Origin: Geitlerinema sp. S16
Lineage (GTDB): Bacteria > Cyanobacteriota > Cyanobacteriia > Cyanobacteriales > Geitlerinemataceae
DNA length: 33,237 bases
Assembly (NCBI GenBank): GCA_011390275.1
Contig: JAABST010000047.1
Location: 1 to 33,237, forward strand
Direction of reading: 5' to 3'
Below, piece by piece: positions 16,259 to 24,167 of this stretch; position 1 is the stretch's first letter; each line of letters begins with the position of its first letter. A program made the position numbers and the translations under genes. Below the pieces are notes generated by a model. The model searched no databases and was not told the DNA's origin. It saw nothing but the letters and a program-made list of their open reading frames with translations.

Positions 16259-17932
16259 TCAGGACAGGAAGCCAGCTCCCGATCGCCGATCAGTCGTCAC
16301 CTGTCCGTATTCGAGGGTGATCACTCGATCAGCGAGATCGAAATAGCGATCGTCGTGGGTAATCGCGATCGTGGTTTTGCCCTGGCGCTTGAGTTCGGGC
16401 AGGACTTCCCGATAAAACAGATCTTTAAAGTTGGGATCTTGATCCGCCGCCCATTCATCAAAGAGGTAAATGGGGCGATCTTCGAGAAAGGCGGTCAGCA
16501 AAGCAAGGCGTTTACGTTGGCCTTGGGATAGAGCCGTGGTGGAGAGTTGGCCGCCGTGGATCTGCACTTTGCGATCGAGCTGAAGTTTGGCGATGTAATC
16601 CTGAGCGAGCTGATCGAGTTCGGGGCGATCGAGGCCGAGCAGCCGTTCAAAAATATAAAAGTCGGCGAAAATGGCGGCGAAATGCTGACGATACCAGTCC
16701 CGATCGGCGTCTAAAATAATTCGCTGATCGATCGCAATCTCGCCGTGATCCGGCGTGTAGAGACCGGTTATCAGTTTGGCGAGGGTCGATTTGCCGCTAC
16801 CGTTGCCGCCGATGATGAAGATAATTTCGCCCGGTGTGAGGGTCAGGTTGATCGGTCCGAGGGTGAACGGGCGATCGTCGCTGTCGCTGTGGTAGGTGTG
16901 GCTGACGTTGCGGAGTTCGAGGCGCTGCCAGTGGCGATCGATGGCGGGCTGGTCGGGATCAGGGGGGATCGCTGGGGACGATCGCGGCGATCGGCTCATG
17001 TCCGCGTAGGCCGAGAGCGACAGACCGAGCTGATCTATTTTTTGTAGGGCGACATTGGCTTGACTGAAGATGGGCAGCTTGGCGACGAGTTTTTCGAGCG
17101 GCAGCATGAGATAGGTGAAAATCACGATGTAGCTCGACATCGTTGTCGGCGGCACGGTCATGATGTTCGGCAGGAAAAAGAGAATAAATCCCATCACCAG
17201 CACAAAAATAAATTTGCCCCAACTGCTCGTCACGGTGATGTAAATCAGACCGCGTTCACTTTGGCGACGAAAGCGATCGGCGCTGCCGTACAAATCCTGA
17301 TCGACAAAGGCACGGCGGCGTTTTGTGTGTAGCTTGAGTTCCTTAAAACCTGCGGCGATCGTCCGAAAATGGGCATAGAGCTGATCCTGCTCATTGCGCG
17401 ATCGCGTCAGCCAATATTTCCCCTTGCGAATCAGGACGATACAGCTCCCCATCGCGACCACCATCAGCGCTACGACCATCAGCAACACCTGCCACGACAG
17501 CACCGCGATATAGCCAAAACAGCCCACCACCACGGCGATATCAATGCAGATCAGCGGCAGGGTCGAGATCGCCTTCGAGATCATTTGCACGTCGTCGGTC
17601 AGCGTCGCCAGTAAACGCGGTGCGCCCAGGATTTCGATGCGTTGTAAGTCCGATCGCAGAATTTGACGCGCCAAATGGAGCCGCAGATTGAGGACGGCGG
17701 TTTGCGAGAGGCGAATCAGCGAAATTTGGGAGACGATCGCGGCGATCGGGGCAATCACGCCCAAAATCACGAAATACGGCACACCGATCGTGACTTGACC
17801 GGGTTCTGCCGTGATCGCGCGACCGATTAAGGCCAGCAGTCCGGCGCTACTGCCACCGCTGATCAGTCCAGCAACGATCGAAAGGGCGAGCAGCCGCCAG
17901 GAGGCTTGAAGCAGAAAAGACAGTAGGGTCAT
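16259..17932 (-). CDS. cyclic-peptide-type ABC exporter (fused TM and ATPase domains)
   Basis: A 557-residue half-transporter: six TM helices in residues 1-300, then an ATPase. Walker A is GGNGSGKST (375-383), the signature is LSQGQRKRL and Walker B is IYLFDEWAAD. LSQGQ in place of LSGGQ, a DEWAAD Walker B and the short (about 550 residues) length match the SyrD/PvdE group (cyclic peptide or siderophore-peptide exporters). It would work as a homodimer in the cytoplasmic membrane. No peptide synthetase or precursor gene is in the window, so the substrate is unknown. It diverges from the receiver-domain protein across a 376-bp gap with two GTAAATNTAC motifs. It converges with the CDF gene. Confidence 0.85.
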   Translation of the reverse strand: MTLLSFLLQASWRLLALSIVAGLISGGSSAGLLALIGRAITAEPGQVTIGVPYFVILGVIAPIAAIVSQISLIRLSQTAVLNLRLHLARQILRSDLQRIEILGAPRLLATLTDDVQMISKAISTLPLICIDIAVVVGCFGYIAVLSWQVLLMVVALMVVAMGSCIVLIRKGKYWLTRSRNEQDQLYAHFRTIAAGFKELKLHTKRRRAFVDQDLYGSADRFRRQSERGLIYITVTSSWGKFIFVLVMGFILFFLPNIMTVPPTTMSSYIVIFTYLMLPLEKLVAKLPIFSQANVALQKIDQLGLSLSAYADMSRSPRSSPAIPPDPDQPAIDRHWQRLELRNVSHTYHSDSDDRPFTLGPINLTLTPGEIIFIIGGNGSGKSTLAKLITGLYTPDHGEIAIDQRIILDADRDWYRQHFAAIFADFYIFERLLGLDRPELDQLAQDYIAKLQLDRKVQIHGGQLSTTALSQGQRKRLALLTAFLEDRPIYLFDEWAADQDPNFKDLFYREVLPELKRQGKTTIAITHDDRYFDLADRVITLEYGQVTTDRRSGAGFLS

Positions 17933-18022
17933 GAACGGTCAGGATTGAAGGTTGGCGGTTAGGGGGCGGGTAATGTTGATCGGATGCGGATGAGAGCGAT
18001 CGGCAGAGTCGTGGGGTAAATT

Positions 18023-18032
18023 GTAAATTTAC
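18023..18032. promoter_or_regulatory. GTAAATTTAC palindrome in the ABC/receiver divergent gap
   Basis: A perfect 10-bp palindrome, second copy of GTAAATNTAC. It lies about 90 bases upstream of the ABC exporter start and 275 upstream of the receiver gene. Its spacing to the next copy is 70 bases. Confidence 0.35.
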
Positions 18033-18092
18033 GACAGGCTCTAAAACTGCGATTAAACTTTTCGACGCGGCGCGATAGATCGTTGATAATAC

Positions 18093-18102
18093 GTAAATCT
18101 AC
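18093..18102. promoter_or_regulatory. GTAAATCTAC motif in the ABC/receiver divergent gap
   Basis: Third copy of GTAAATNTAC, embedded in CGTAAATCTACG, whose ends CGTA and TACG are palindromic. The same 11 bases, GTAAATCTACG, recur upstream of the COP23 gene. I see no clear -35/-10 promoter that I would defend in 17933-18308. Confidence 0.35.
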
Positions 18103-18308
18103 GGTTAACTCGATCGAGCTTACGTCTCACAGCGCTTCGTTTAACCTGAAATCTAAAGTCTGTGCCTGAATGTCCCTAATGCACGATCATTGAATGTAAC
18201 CACACACTTGCGAAATACCTACCGATCCCTGCACTCTGACCCGTTGCCAGACCCGGTGAAGCATCTTTTTCTGTCCTGTTTTTACTACCGTTAGCATTCC
18301 GAAATTTC

Positions 18309-18734
18309 ATGGTCGATATCCTCGGTCAACGCTGTCCGCTGCATATTTTGATTGCGGAAGATAACCAACTCAATTGGCGAATTCTTCAGCGCATTTTAAA
18401 GAAGCTCGGATATGACTCTAAGGTTGTAGAAAATGGCCTCGATGCCGTCGATGCGACGGAAGCAGCACTCGCAGAAGCGCGACCGTACGATCTCATTTTG
18501 ATGGATATCCAGATGCCAAAAATGGACGGCATTATGGCTACTCAGGAAATTTTTAGCCGTTTGCCGATCGAACAACAGCCCCAGGTGGTGATTGTGACGG
18601 CCAATGCGACGCCCGAATATATCGAAATTTGCAGAAGGATCGGCACGCATGGCCTCGTCACAAAGCCGATCGACAAGCAGCGCATTGCCGACACCCTGGA
18701 GCGCTGCTATCAGGACGCACACAAGAACTCGTAG
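18309..18734 (+). CDS. stand-alone receiver-domain response regulator
   Basis: A 141-residue protein that is a single CheY-like receiver. It has the acidic pair E17/D18, phospho-acceptor D66 (LILMDIQMP), T97 and K119 (TKP). There is no output domain, so it probably passes phosphate in a phosphorelay or acts by protein contact. ILIAEDNQLNWRILQRILKKLGY resembles receivers attached to hybrid kinases. The ATG at 18309 is preceded by GAAATTTC and no ribosome binding site. No dedicated kinase lies beside it; the hybrid kinase at 6477-10031 is 8 kb away. It diverges from the ABC exporter. Confidence 0.9.
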   Translation: MVDILGQRCPLHILIAEDNQLNWRILQRILKKLGYDSKVVENGLDAVDATEAALAEARPYDLILMDIQMPKMDGIMATQEIFSRLPIEQQPQVVIVTANATPEYIEICRRIGTHGLVTKPIDKQRIADTLERCYQDAHKNS

Positions 18735-18775
18735 AGAGCAGGATATTTAAGACGAAGACACGAAAACATCAAGAC

Positions 18776-18818
18776 ATCACGCGATCGCCTCAAGTTTATC
18801 TTTAGGTGATCGCGTGAT
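18776..18818. terminator. hairpin between convergent receiver and glmM genes
   Basis: ATCACGCGATCGCCT and AGGTGATCGCGTGAT make a 15-bp stem with a single G-U-type mismatch and a 13-base loop. It lies 42 bases after the receiver stop codon and 71 before the glmM stop. It lacks a clear T-run on either side, so a bidirectional terminator is inferred from position. The stem contains a HIP1 site. Confidence 0.5.
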
Positions 18819-18861
18819 CTGAAACAGGCACAGAATCGAGTTGGGCTTATCTTCCAGTTCC

Positions 18862-18895
18862 TAGCCCTTAGCCCTTAGCCCTTAGCCCTTAGCCC
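18862..18895. repeat. 7-bp tandem repeat at the glmM stop codon
   Basis: Nearly five copies of TTAGCCC. The stop codon of glmM (TAA on the minus strand) is formed inside the array, whose last copy lies within the coding sequence. It belongs to the class of short heptameric repeats known from cyanobacteria. Confidence 0.9.
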
Positions 18896-20352
18896 ACAAG
18901 ATGCTGACGCACCGTCAGGACGAGATTATCCGTCCAGTGGTTGACGAGTTCATCGGTTTCCGCTTCGACCATGACACGGATTAGCGGCTCGGTTCCGGAG
19001 GCACGCACCAGAACGCGACCCTGATCGCCCATGTCAGCTTCGGCGTGAGCGATCGCCAGTTGGAGCGGCTCGCAGCTTTCCCAGTTGGCACGGCGATCGC
19101 GATCTTCGATACGGATATTTTCGAGCGACTGGGGATAGGTCTTGAAGCTCGCATCGACTAAATCCGCCAAGCGCTGACCGCTGTTACGCACCAGCGCGGC
19201 GAGATGGAGCGCCGTCATCAGGCCGTCACCGCTGACACCGTAATGACTGCAAATCACGTGGCCGGACTGCTCACCGCCCAGCGCTGCGCCGGTTTCCATC
19301 ATTGCTGCATGAACGTAGCGATCGCCCACAGATGTCCGCAGCAGCGTCCCGCCCTGGGCTTGCCATGCCCGCTCAAATCCGAGGTTCGCCATCACGGTCG
19401 AGACGATCGTGTCGTCCGGTAACTGATCGGCTTGACGGAGCTGTTGACCCCAGAGATAGAGGATATAGTCGCCGTCAATTTCGCGGCCTTGGCAATCGAC
19501 CGCGAGGACGCGATCGGCGTCGCCATCAAAGGCAAATCCGAGATCGGCACTGTGAGCGTGGACGGCTTCGGCGAGTAAATCGAGATGGGTTGAACCGCAG
19601 TTGACATTAATGCGATCGCCATCGGGCTGATCGTGGAGGCAAATCGTGGTCGCGCCCAGATCGCGGAACACCTGCGGCGCGATGTGCGCGGCGGCTCCCC
19701 AGGCGAGATCGAGGACGATTTTCATCCCGGCCAAGTCCAGCCGCTTCGAGGCGATCGGCCCCACCAAAGATTGGGCATAGCTTAGGGTGAGTTCGTGACG
19801 ATTGTGGTGGCGTCCCCAGCCGCTGGCGCGATCGCTCACGTCGTCGTAGCCCAACTGACCGCGAATGCCCGCCTCGATCTGCGCTTGGGCGGTCGGTGAG
19901 AGCTTCGTACCGTCCGCACCAAAAAATTTAATGCCGTTATCCGGCGGTGGGTTGTGGCTTGCGGAAATCATCACGCCACCGATCGCGCCGCTCGAAGACG
20001 CCGTCAGGTAGGCCACGCAGGGCGTCGGGCACAGCCCCAAATCCCACACCTCCAGACCCGCCGCCGTGAGTCCCGCCGAGAGCGCCATCGCCAACATGCT
20101 GCTCGAATGGCGCGAGTCCTGACCGATGATAACAACGCCGCCTTGACCGTGAGGATCGAGCGCCCGCCCCGCCCAGAGACCGGCTTGCAGGGCAAGTGGA
20201 GCCGTCAGGATTTCGCCCACCCGTCCACGAATGCCGTCCGTGCCGAATAGTTTGGTCTGAGGCAAAGCGATCGCGCATTGACCTAGGGGCAGGTCGGTGG
20301 TGGGGTTCACTAATTTCGTTTGGCGTTCTAGGACAGACTCTCGAACAGACAT
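18889..20352 (-). CDS. glmM: phosphoglucosamine mutase
   Basis: GlmM converts glucosamine-6-phosphate to glucosamine-1-phosphate for peptidoglycan and lipopolysaccharide. The four alpha-D-phosphohexomutase domains are all marked: KLFGTDGIRG at the N-terminus, the catalytic serine S132 in SASHNPPPDNGIKFF, the metal loop DGDADRV, the sugar loop GGEQSGH and the phosphate-binding RASGTEPLIRV. SASHNP and GEQSGH point to glucosamine rather than glucose or mannose phosphates. From ATG 20352 the protein is 487 residues, the usual cyanobacterial size. A GTG at 20376 would add eight residues. It diverges from smpB across 230 bases. I did not find a convincing promoter in that gap, which holds only AT-rich sequence and a GTAAACGTTAC stretch. 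Confidence 0.95.
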   Translation of the reverse strand: MSVRESVLERQTKLVNPTTDLPLGQCAIALPQTKLFGTDGIRGRVGEILTAPLALQAGLWAGRALDPHGQGGVVIIGQDSRHSSSMLAMALSAGLTAAGLEVWDLGLCPTPCVAYLTASSSGAIGGVMISASHNPPPDNGIKFFGADGTKLSPTAQAQIEAGIRGQLGYDDVSDRASGWGRHHNRHELTLSYAQSLVGPIASKRLDLAGMKIVLDLAWGAAAHIAPQVFRDLGATTICLHDQPDGDRINVNCGSTHLDLLAEAVHAHSADLGFAFDGDADRVLAVDCQGREIDGDYILYLWGQQLRQADQLPDDTIVSTVMANLGFERAWQAQGGTLLRTSVGDRYVHAAMMETGAALGGEQSGHVICSHYGVSGDGLMTALHLAALVRNSGQRLADLVDASFKTYPQSLENIRIEDRDRRANWESCEPLQLAIAHAEADMGDQGRVLVRASGTEPLIRVMVEAETDELVNHWTDNLVLTVRQHLVG

Positions 20353-20582
20353 AGGACTTAACCTCGTAGGACTCACTCCAATTCACACATCAGGAGAATA
20401 GCATCGACTTGGGTTGGGTGATGCGTCGCGTCTCAGTCAACTGCGATCGCGTCAAGTAAACGTTACCGATCGTCAATATCCAATATCCTCGATTCGCCTC
20501 CCCGCGCGATCGCTCTATATTCAATTCAACGCTTCCGACTAAAATCGAGATCGACCTTACTACATCCTTTATATTTCTGCCC

Positions 20583-21080
20583 ATGGCCAAATCAACGAAC
20601 GGAAAAACCCAGCCCGCTGCCAATAGCGATGGTTTTAAGATCATCAGCGATAATCGCAAAGCTCGCTTTCAGTATGAAATTCTCGATACCTACGAAGCCG
20701 GAATCGAACTCCTCGGCACTGAGGTGAAATCGATCCGTCAGGGCAAAGTCAACCTCGGCGATGGCTACGCGCTCATTCGCGATGGTGAAGTGTGGCTGCT
20801 GAATACTCACGTTTCCCCTTGGGAAACGGCGGGCGAATTTTTTAATCATGATCCGCGCCGATCGCGCAAACTCTTGATGCGTCGTGATGAAATTCGCCGA
20901 CTGATCGGTAAAGTTGAAGAAAAAGGCTTAACGCTCGTACCATTAAAAATGTATTTCAAACGCGGTTGGGTCAAAGTGACGATCGGCCTAGGACGCGGTA
21001 AAAATCTACATGACAAGCGCGAATCGCTGAAGCAAAAGCAGGATAAACGCGACGTGGCGCGAGAACTAAAAAACTATTAA
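20583..21080 (+). CDS. smpB: SsrA-binding protein SmpB
   Basis: SmpB binds tmRNA and brings it to stalled ribosomes for trans-translation in the cytoplasm. The 165-residue protein carries the family blocks: NRKARFQYEILDTYEAGIEL, LGTEVKSIRQGKVNL, the YALIRDGEVWL strand, RKLLMRRDEI, and the basic tail GRGKNLHDKRESLKQKQDKRDVAREL. It extends the usual family N-terminus by about 15 polar residues, as in other cyanobacteria. The ATG at 20583 has no clear ribosome binding site. The tmRNA gene is not in this window. Confidence 0.97.
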   Translation: MAKSTNGKTQPAANSDGFKIISDNRKARFQYEILDTYEAGIELLGTEVKSIRQGKVNLGDGYALIRDGEVWLLNTHVSPWETAGEFFNHDPRRSRKLLMRRDEIRRLIGKVEEKGLTLVPLKMYFKRGWVKVTIGLGRGKNLHDKRESLKQKQDKRDVARELKNY

Positions 21081-21109
21081 GTCGCTCACAATAATAAGTA
21101 GTAACCTCA

Positions 21110-21140
21110 GACTTTTAAGGTTTTAAAAACCTCAAAGGTC
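21110..21140 (+). terminator. hairpin after smpB
   Basis: A 14-position stem (GACTTTTAAGGTTT against AAACCTCAAAGGTC, one mismatch and one G-U) with a three-base loop starts 30 bases after the smpB stop. It is not followed by a T-run, so its role as a terminator is likely but not certain. Confidence 0.45.
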
Positions 21141-21181
21141 TCGTTCCCTGTGATTCATTCACTTTTGGGCTTGGGCGACTG

Positions 21182-21324
21182 ATACGAAATCCGGTTCTGT
21201 ATGAGAAAAAGACAAAAACACCTATGAGCACTGAGCGGAGTCGTTGGCGTAGCCTTTGCGAAGCAAATAGTGCGGTGTCCATATAGAGCAACGATCTAAG
21301 ATTATGCACAAGCGGATTTCGTAT
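21182..21324. repeat. MITE-like element, copy B
   Basis: ATACGAAATCCG at 21182-21193 is the exact inverse of CGGATTTCGTAT at 21313-21324. The similarity runs inward to about 23 bases (19 matching). The enclosed 119 bases have no coding capacity and include the core GTCGTTGGCGTAGCCTT and a TTTGC/GCAAA hairpin. The whole aligns with the degenerate copy at 95-225. A TA precedes each CGAAATCCG end, as expected for Tc1/IS630-type target duplication. A non-autonomous mobile element is the simplest reading; no transposase is in the window. Confidence 0.6.
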
Positions 21325-21455
21325 GAGATGTCACTTTCGCATTGACTTAAGAGCACAAAAATCCCACAAACGTCAGCTTCACAAGACGCTTGTAGGATAG
21401 AACGCGAAACCAAACCAATGAAATTAACGTTGTGAAAACCGTAGGGAAAAGCGTT

Positions 21456-21641
21456 TTAGGGTTTAGCCAATGACTGGGTGTAAATCTCAGTGAAGGATTG
21501 CGCCAGGGAGATAGCAACCGTTGTGCTGAGGCTCAGCCGCTCATAAAATTTGTAGCTATCGAGATCGACTGTTTTCGCTTCAAGCTTAATCGAGACTGGA
21601 ATCGAAGACCGCAGAATTTTATCTTGGAATGAGTTGGTCAT
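21456..21641 (-). CDS. doubtful small protein (61 aa)
   Basis: An ATG-started ORF of 61 residues in an otherwise gene-free stretch. The composition is protein-like (Ser, Leu, Lys, Thr, mixed polarity) and includes KLEAKTVDLDSYKFYERLSLS. AGAGAT precedes the start by eight bases. I recognise no family. It could be a small gene, a remnant or chance. Apart from it, the smpB hairpin and the MITE-like element, 21081-22086 holds only AT-rich sequence and the promoter region of the ParA gene. Confidence 0.3.
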   Translation of the reverse strand: MTNSFQDKILRSSIPVSIKLEAKTVDLDSYKFYERLSLSTTVAISLAQSFTEIYTQSLAKP

Positions 21642-22086
21642 GAGTTCAAATCTCTCATTAGAGCGAAATGCTAGCTTGCTTAGCTCTAATCATGCCACGG
21701 TTGCCCAGATTATTCTGTGAAATGCATCGGTCTAAGACGTGATTAAAATCAGTAAAATCACTGATGTATGTCCGCTAAAATTGCGATCGTCATCACCAAC
21801 CATCTAAGATCTCAATCACAGCTTGAAGCGTCGGGATCAGCCGTTATCAAACGAACGTGAAGACTCGATCAATAGGGTGAAATTTGTCAGCTTAGGAGCG
21901 AAAATTGTGGGCTGATCCCCACGGTATCGTGTGTGGCTCTAGCCGATCGCGGCATAAGTCCTGATAGGCTTAATGTCTAAAGCCGATTCGCCAATTTAAG
22001 TTTTATTTTACGTTTTGCGGAAAGGGAGTCTAGGCGCGATCGGCTGCACACGCGACGGAGACCCCAAGCAGACCCAGGAATCAATC

Positions 22087-22764
22087 GTGATCGTTGTTTT
22101 TCTCAATCTCAAAGGAGGCTGCGGCAAAAGTACCAGCGCCGTTCACCTGAGTCGTTACCTGCTCAAACGCAATAAACAGGTGGTTCTCCTGGATGCAGAC
22201 CCGCAACAAACCTCGATCGACTGGATTGATAGCCTTCAGCCTGCAATTCCTCGCCCGGAATGCCGCCGTGTGACGCAGCCCAAGGCGCTACAGACACAGC
22301 TCCATGACTGCCTCAATCGCTTTGATGTGACGATCGTGGATAGTCCACCGGGGATTGGCCGACTTCAGCGTATTTTGTTGCTGTTTGCGGATGTGGTGAT
22401 GATTCCGGTGCAGCCCGGTATTCCCGATTTACGTGCCACGCCGAAGCTTTTGGAGGCCGTGCGTCTGGCGCGGGGTGCGCGTCGCAATTTTGAGCCGAGT
22501 GCGGCGCTACCGGCGATCGGCAAGCCGGAGTTTAAGGCGTTTACGTTTCTGGTGCGGACGGTGCCAAATACGTTGCTGGTGGATAAGGCGCGGATGCTGC
22601 TGCGCGATCGCGACGATGCGCATTTTCTCGAAGCCGATATTCCCCAGCGCCAAATTTTAGCGGACGCAATGGGGATCGGGGCAACGGTGTTTGATGTGAA
22701 TACGCGACCGGCACGGCAGGCGGCGGAGTCGTACCGGCGCTTGTTTGAATTGGCAGGGCTGTAG
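22087..22764 (+). CDS. orphan ParA-family ATPase
   Basis: A 225-residue ParA/MinD-type ATPase. The deviant Walker A is KGGCGKST with the signature Lys9 and Lys14; Walker A' is VVLLDADPQQTS and Walker B VTIVDSPPG. Such ATPases dimerise on ATP, bind DNA or membrane, and position cargo. There is no ParB gene and no parS-like repeat beside it, so its cargo is unknown. The signature lysine argues against McdA, which lacks it. GTG 22087, preceded by AGGA eight bases before, gives MIVVFLNLKGGCGKST, the normal ParA start; a TTG at 22015 would add 24 atypical residues. The stop codon touches a 9-bp tandem repeat. It converges with the GlcE-like gene. Confidence 0.85.
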   Translation: MIVVFLNLKGGCGKSTSAVHLSRYLLKRNKQVVLLDADPQQTSIDWIDSLQPAIPRPECRRVTQPKALQTQLHDCLNRFDVTIVDSPPGIGRLQRILLLFADVVMIPVQPGIPDLRATPKLLEAVRLARGARRNFEPSAALPAIGKPEFKAFTFLVRTVPNTLLVDKARMLLRDRDDAHFLEADIPQRQILADAMGIGATVFDVNTRPARQAAESYRRLFELAGL

Positions 22765-22799
22765 GGTTTGTTGGGTTTGTCGGATTTGTTGGGTTTACG
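22764..22799. repeat. 9-bp tandem repeat at the ParA stop codon
   Basis: Four copies of GGGTTTGTT with variants (GGGTTTGTC, GGATTTGTT, GGGTTTACG). The array begins at the last base of the ParA TAG stop codon. Confidence 0.85.
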
Positions 22800-22832
22800 G
22801 TTCGCGGCGAAATTATCGTAATCCGACGTGAA

Positions 22833-24167
22833 TTAAACCAGGAAACGCCCCGGACTATAGCGCCGATCGGGATCAAATTGATCAGCGAGATCGTTCATGA
22901 CCGATCGCGCGTTGCCACGATAGCCCCAGAGATCGAAGGTCTGGTTGATCGCGGCCTGTTTTAGGGCGATCGGTGCGCCTAACACGCTGAGAAAACCGCC
23001 ATTTTCGTCGCAAAACTGACGCCATTTCGCAATCCGACTACCGCCCTGATCCTGGCGAATCATGGCGCGTCCTAGCCCGCTTTGATAGTGAACGATCGCC
23101 GTCGCGCTGGCCTTAAACAGACGATCGGCGGTCAGCAACGCCTCGATCGCCGCCGTCGATCGCGTCCCAAATTTCACGCTACAGCCATTGGGCTGTGTGC
23201 ATTGGTCGATATGGGCGCGGCTTTGCATCCAATATTCGGCCTCTTCCTCGGCGCTGTAAGTCGTGGCGATCGCGCCGCACTGTTGGGCGAACTCGATCGC
23301 GCGATCGCTTTGTTCTGTAATGCTTTCAGCCACGGTTTGAAAGCGCAACGCGAGACCGATCCCCGTGCCGAGATACATCGATTTCATCAGGGACGGGCTA
23401 ACGAGATCGAAGGCAGTCGGCGTTAGGGAGGACGCGGCGATCGCGCGGCCTAACCGGTCAATGGCCTCGGGTTTGCCGTGAAGCATCAAGGTTTGAGAGG
23501 CCGCCGGAATTGGGTACAGGCGAAAGGTGAGCTGCGTGATCATGCCCAACGTCCCGTAGGAACCCGTGAACAGTTTCATCAGGTCATACCCGGCGACATT
23601 TTTAACCACGCGCCCGCCCGCTTTGGCGATCGCGCCGTCGTGTCGCACAAACTGAACGCCGATGAGCCGATCGCGCACGCCGCCGTAACGCTGACGCAAG
23701 CTGCCCGTATCCGCCGTCGCGACGATGCCGCCGATCGTCGCCGTCTGCGGCAGGGTGGGATCAAGCGCCAACTGCTGACCCTTGCGCTCGATTAGCGCGT
23801 TAATCGCCGAGAGCGTCACGCCCGCTTCCACCGTGAGCGTCAAATCGCCCTCGGCAAATTCCACCACGCGATCGAGTCCCGCCGTCGAAATCGCCAGATC
23901 GACGCCACGCACGAGACCGCCCCAGTGCAGCTTACTCCCGTTGCCGAAGGGCAGAACACGCCAGTCGCGATCGTGAGCGACTCGCGCCACGTTCGCTAAC
24001 TCGTCCTGCGTTTGGGGATAGGCGATCGCGCTGGGATATTCACCGGGATAACAGCTCGCGGTGAGACGGCGACGCAGATCCGAACTCTGGCCGAGTTCAT
24101 CCCAGGTAAGCACTTTTAGACCAGTCAGATCGGGGCAGGCGGTGGCGAGAGTGGCGGCAATATCCAT
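22833..24167 (-). CDS. glcE: FAD-binding oxidase, GlcE-like glycolate dehydrogenase subunit
   Basis: A 444-residue FAD-linked oxidase of the GlcD/GlcE type. The N-terminal FAD_binding_4 fold is visible at about 45-215: ASCYPGEYPSAIAYPQTQDELANV, LPFGNGSKLHWGG, LTLTVEAGVTL, LALDPTLPQTATIGGIVA and GGRVVKNVAGYDLMKLFTGSYGTLG. The last block is characteristic of GlcE. GlcE would assist GlcD in oxidising the photorespiratory product glycolate at the membrane. The C-terminal domain is less conserved and lacks the iron-sulfur cysteines of GlcF. Its ATG directly follows the dapB stop TAG with no base between, so the two are co-transcribed and probably coupled. GlcD and GlcF are not in the window. Confidence 0.8.
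   Translation of the reverse strand: MDIAATLATACPDLTGLKVLTWDELGQSSDLRRRLTASCYPGEYPSAIAYPQTQDELANVARVAHDRDWRVLPFGNGSKLHWGGLVRGVDLAISTAGLDRVVEFAEGDLTLTVEAGVTLSAINALIERKGQQLALDPTLPQTATIGGIVATADTGSLRQRYGGVRDRLIGVQFVRHDGAIAKAGGRVVKNVAGYDLMKLFTGSYGTLGMITQLTFRLYPIPAASQTLMLHGKPEAIDRLGRAIAASSLTPTAFDLVSPSLMKSMYLGTGIGLALRFQTVAESITEQSDRAIEFAQQCGAIATTYSAEEEAEYWMQSRAHIDQCTQPNGCSVKFGTRSTAAIEALLTADRLFKASATAIVHYQSGLGRAMIRQDQGGSRIAKWRQFCDENGGFLSVLGAPIALKQAAINQTFDLWGYRGNARSVMNDLADQFDPDRRYSPGRFLV

Noticed and set aside
18862..18895. TTAGCCC array as telomere-like DNA
   Set aside because: It is only 34 bases long, internal, and overlaps the glmM coding end, so a short cyanobacterial tandem repeat is the simpler reading.
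20390..20659. 89-codon minus-strand ORF over the glmM/smpB gap
   Set aside because: It overlaps the smpB start and shows no protein-like pattern or ribosome binding site.
22087..22764. ParA as the carboxysome-positioning McdA
   Set aside because: Its P-loop has the signature lysine (KGGCGKST) that McdA lacks, and no mcdB-like gene or carboxysome gene is nearby.
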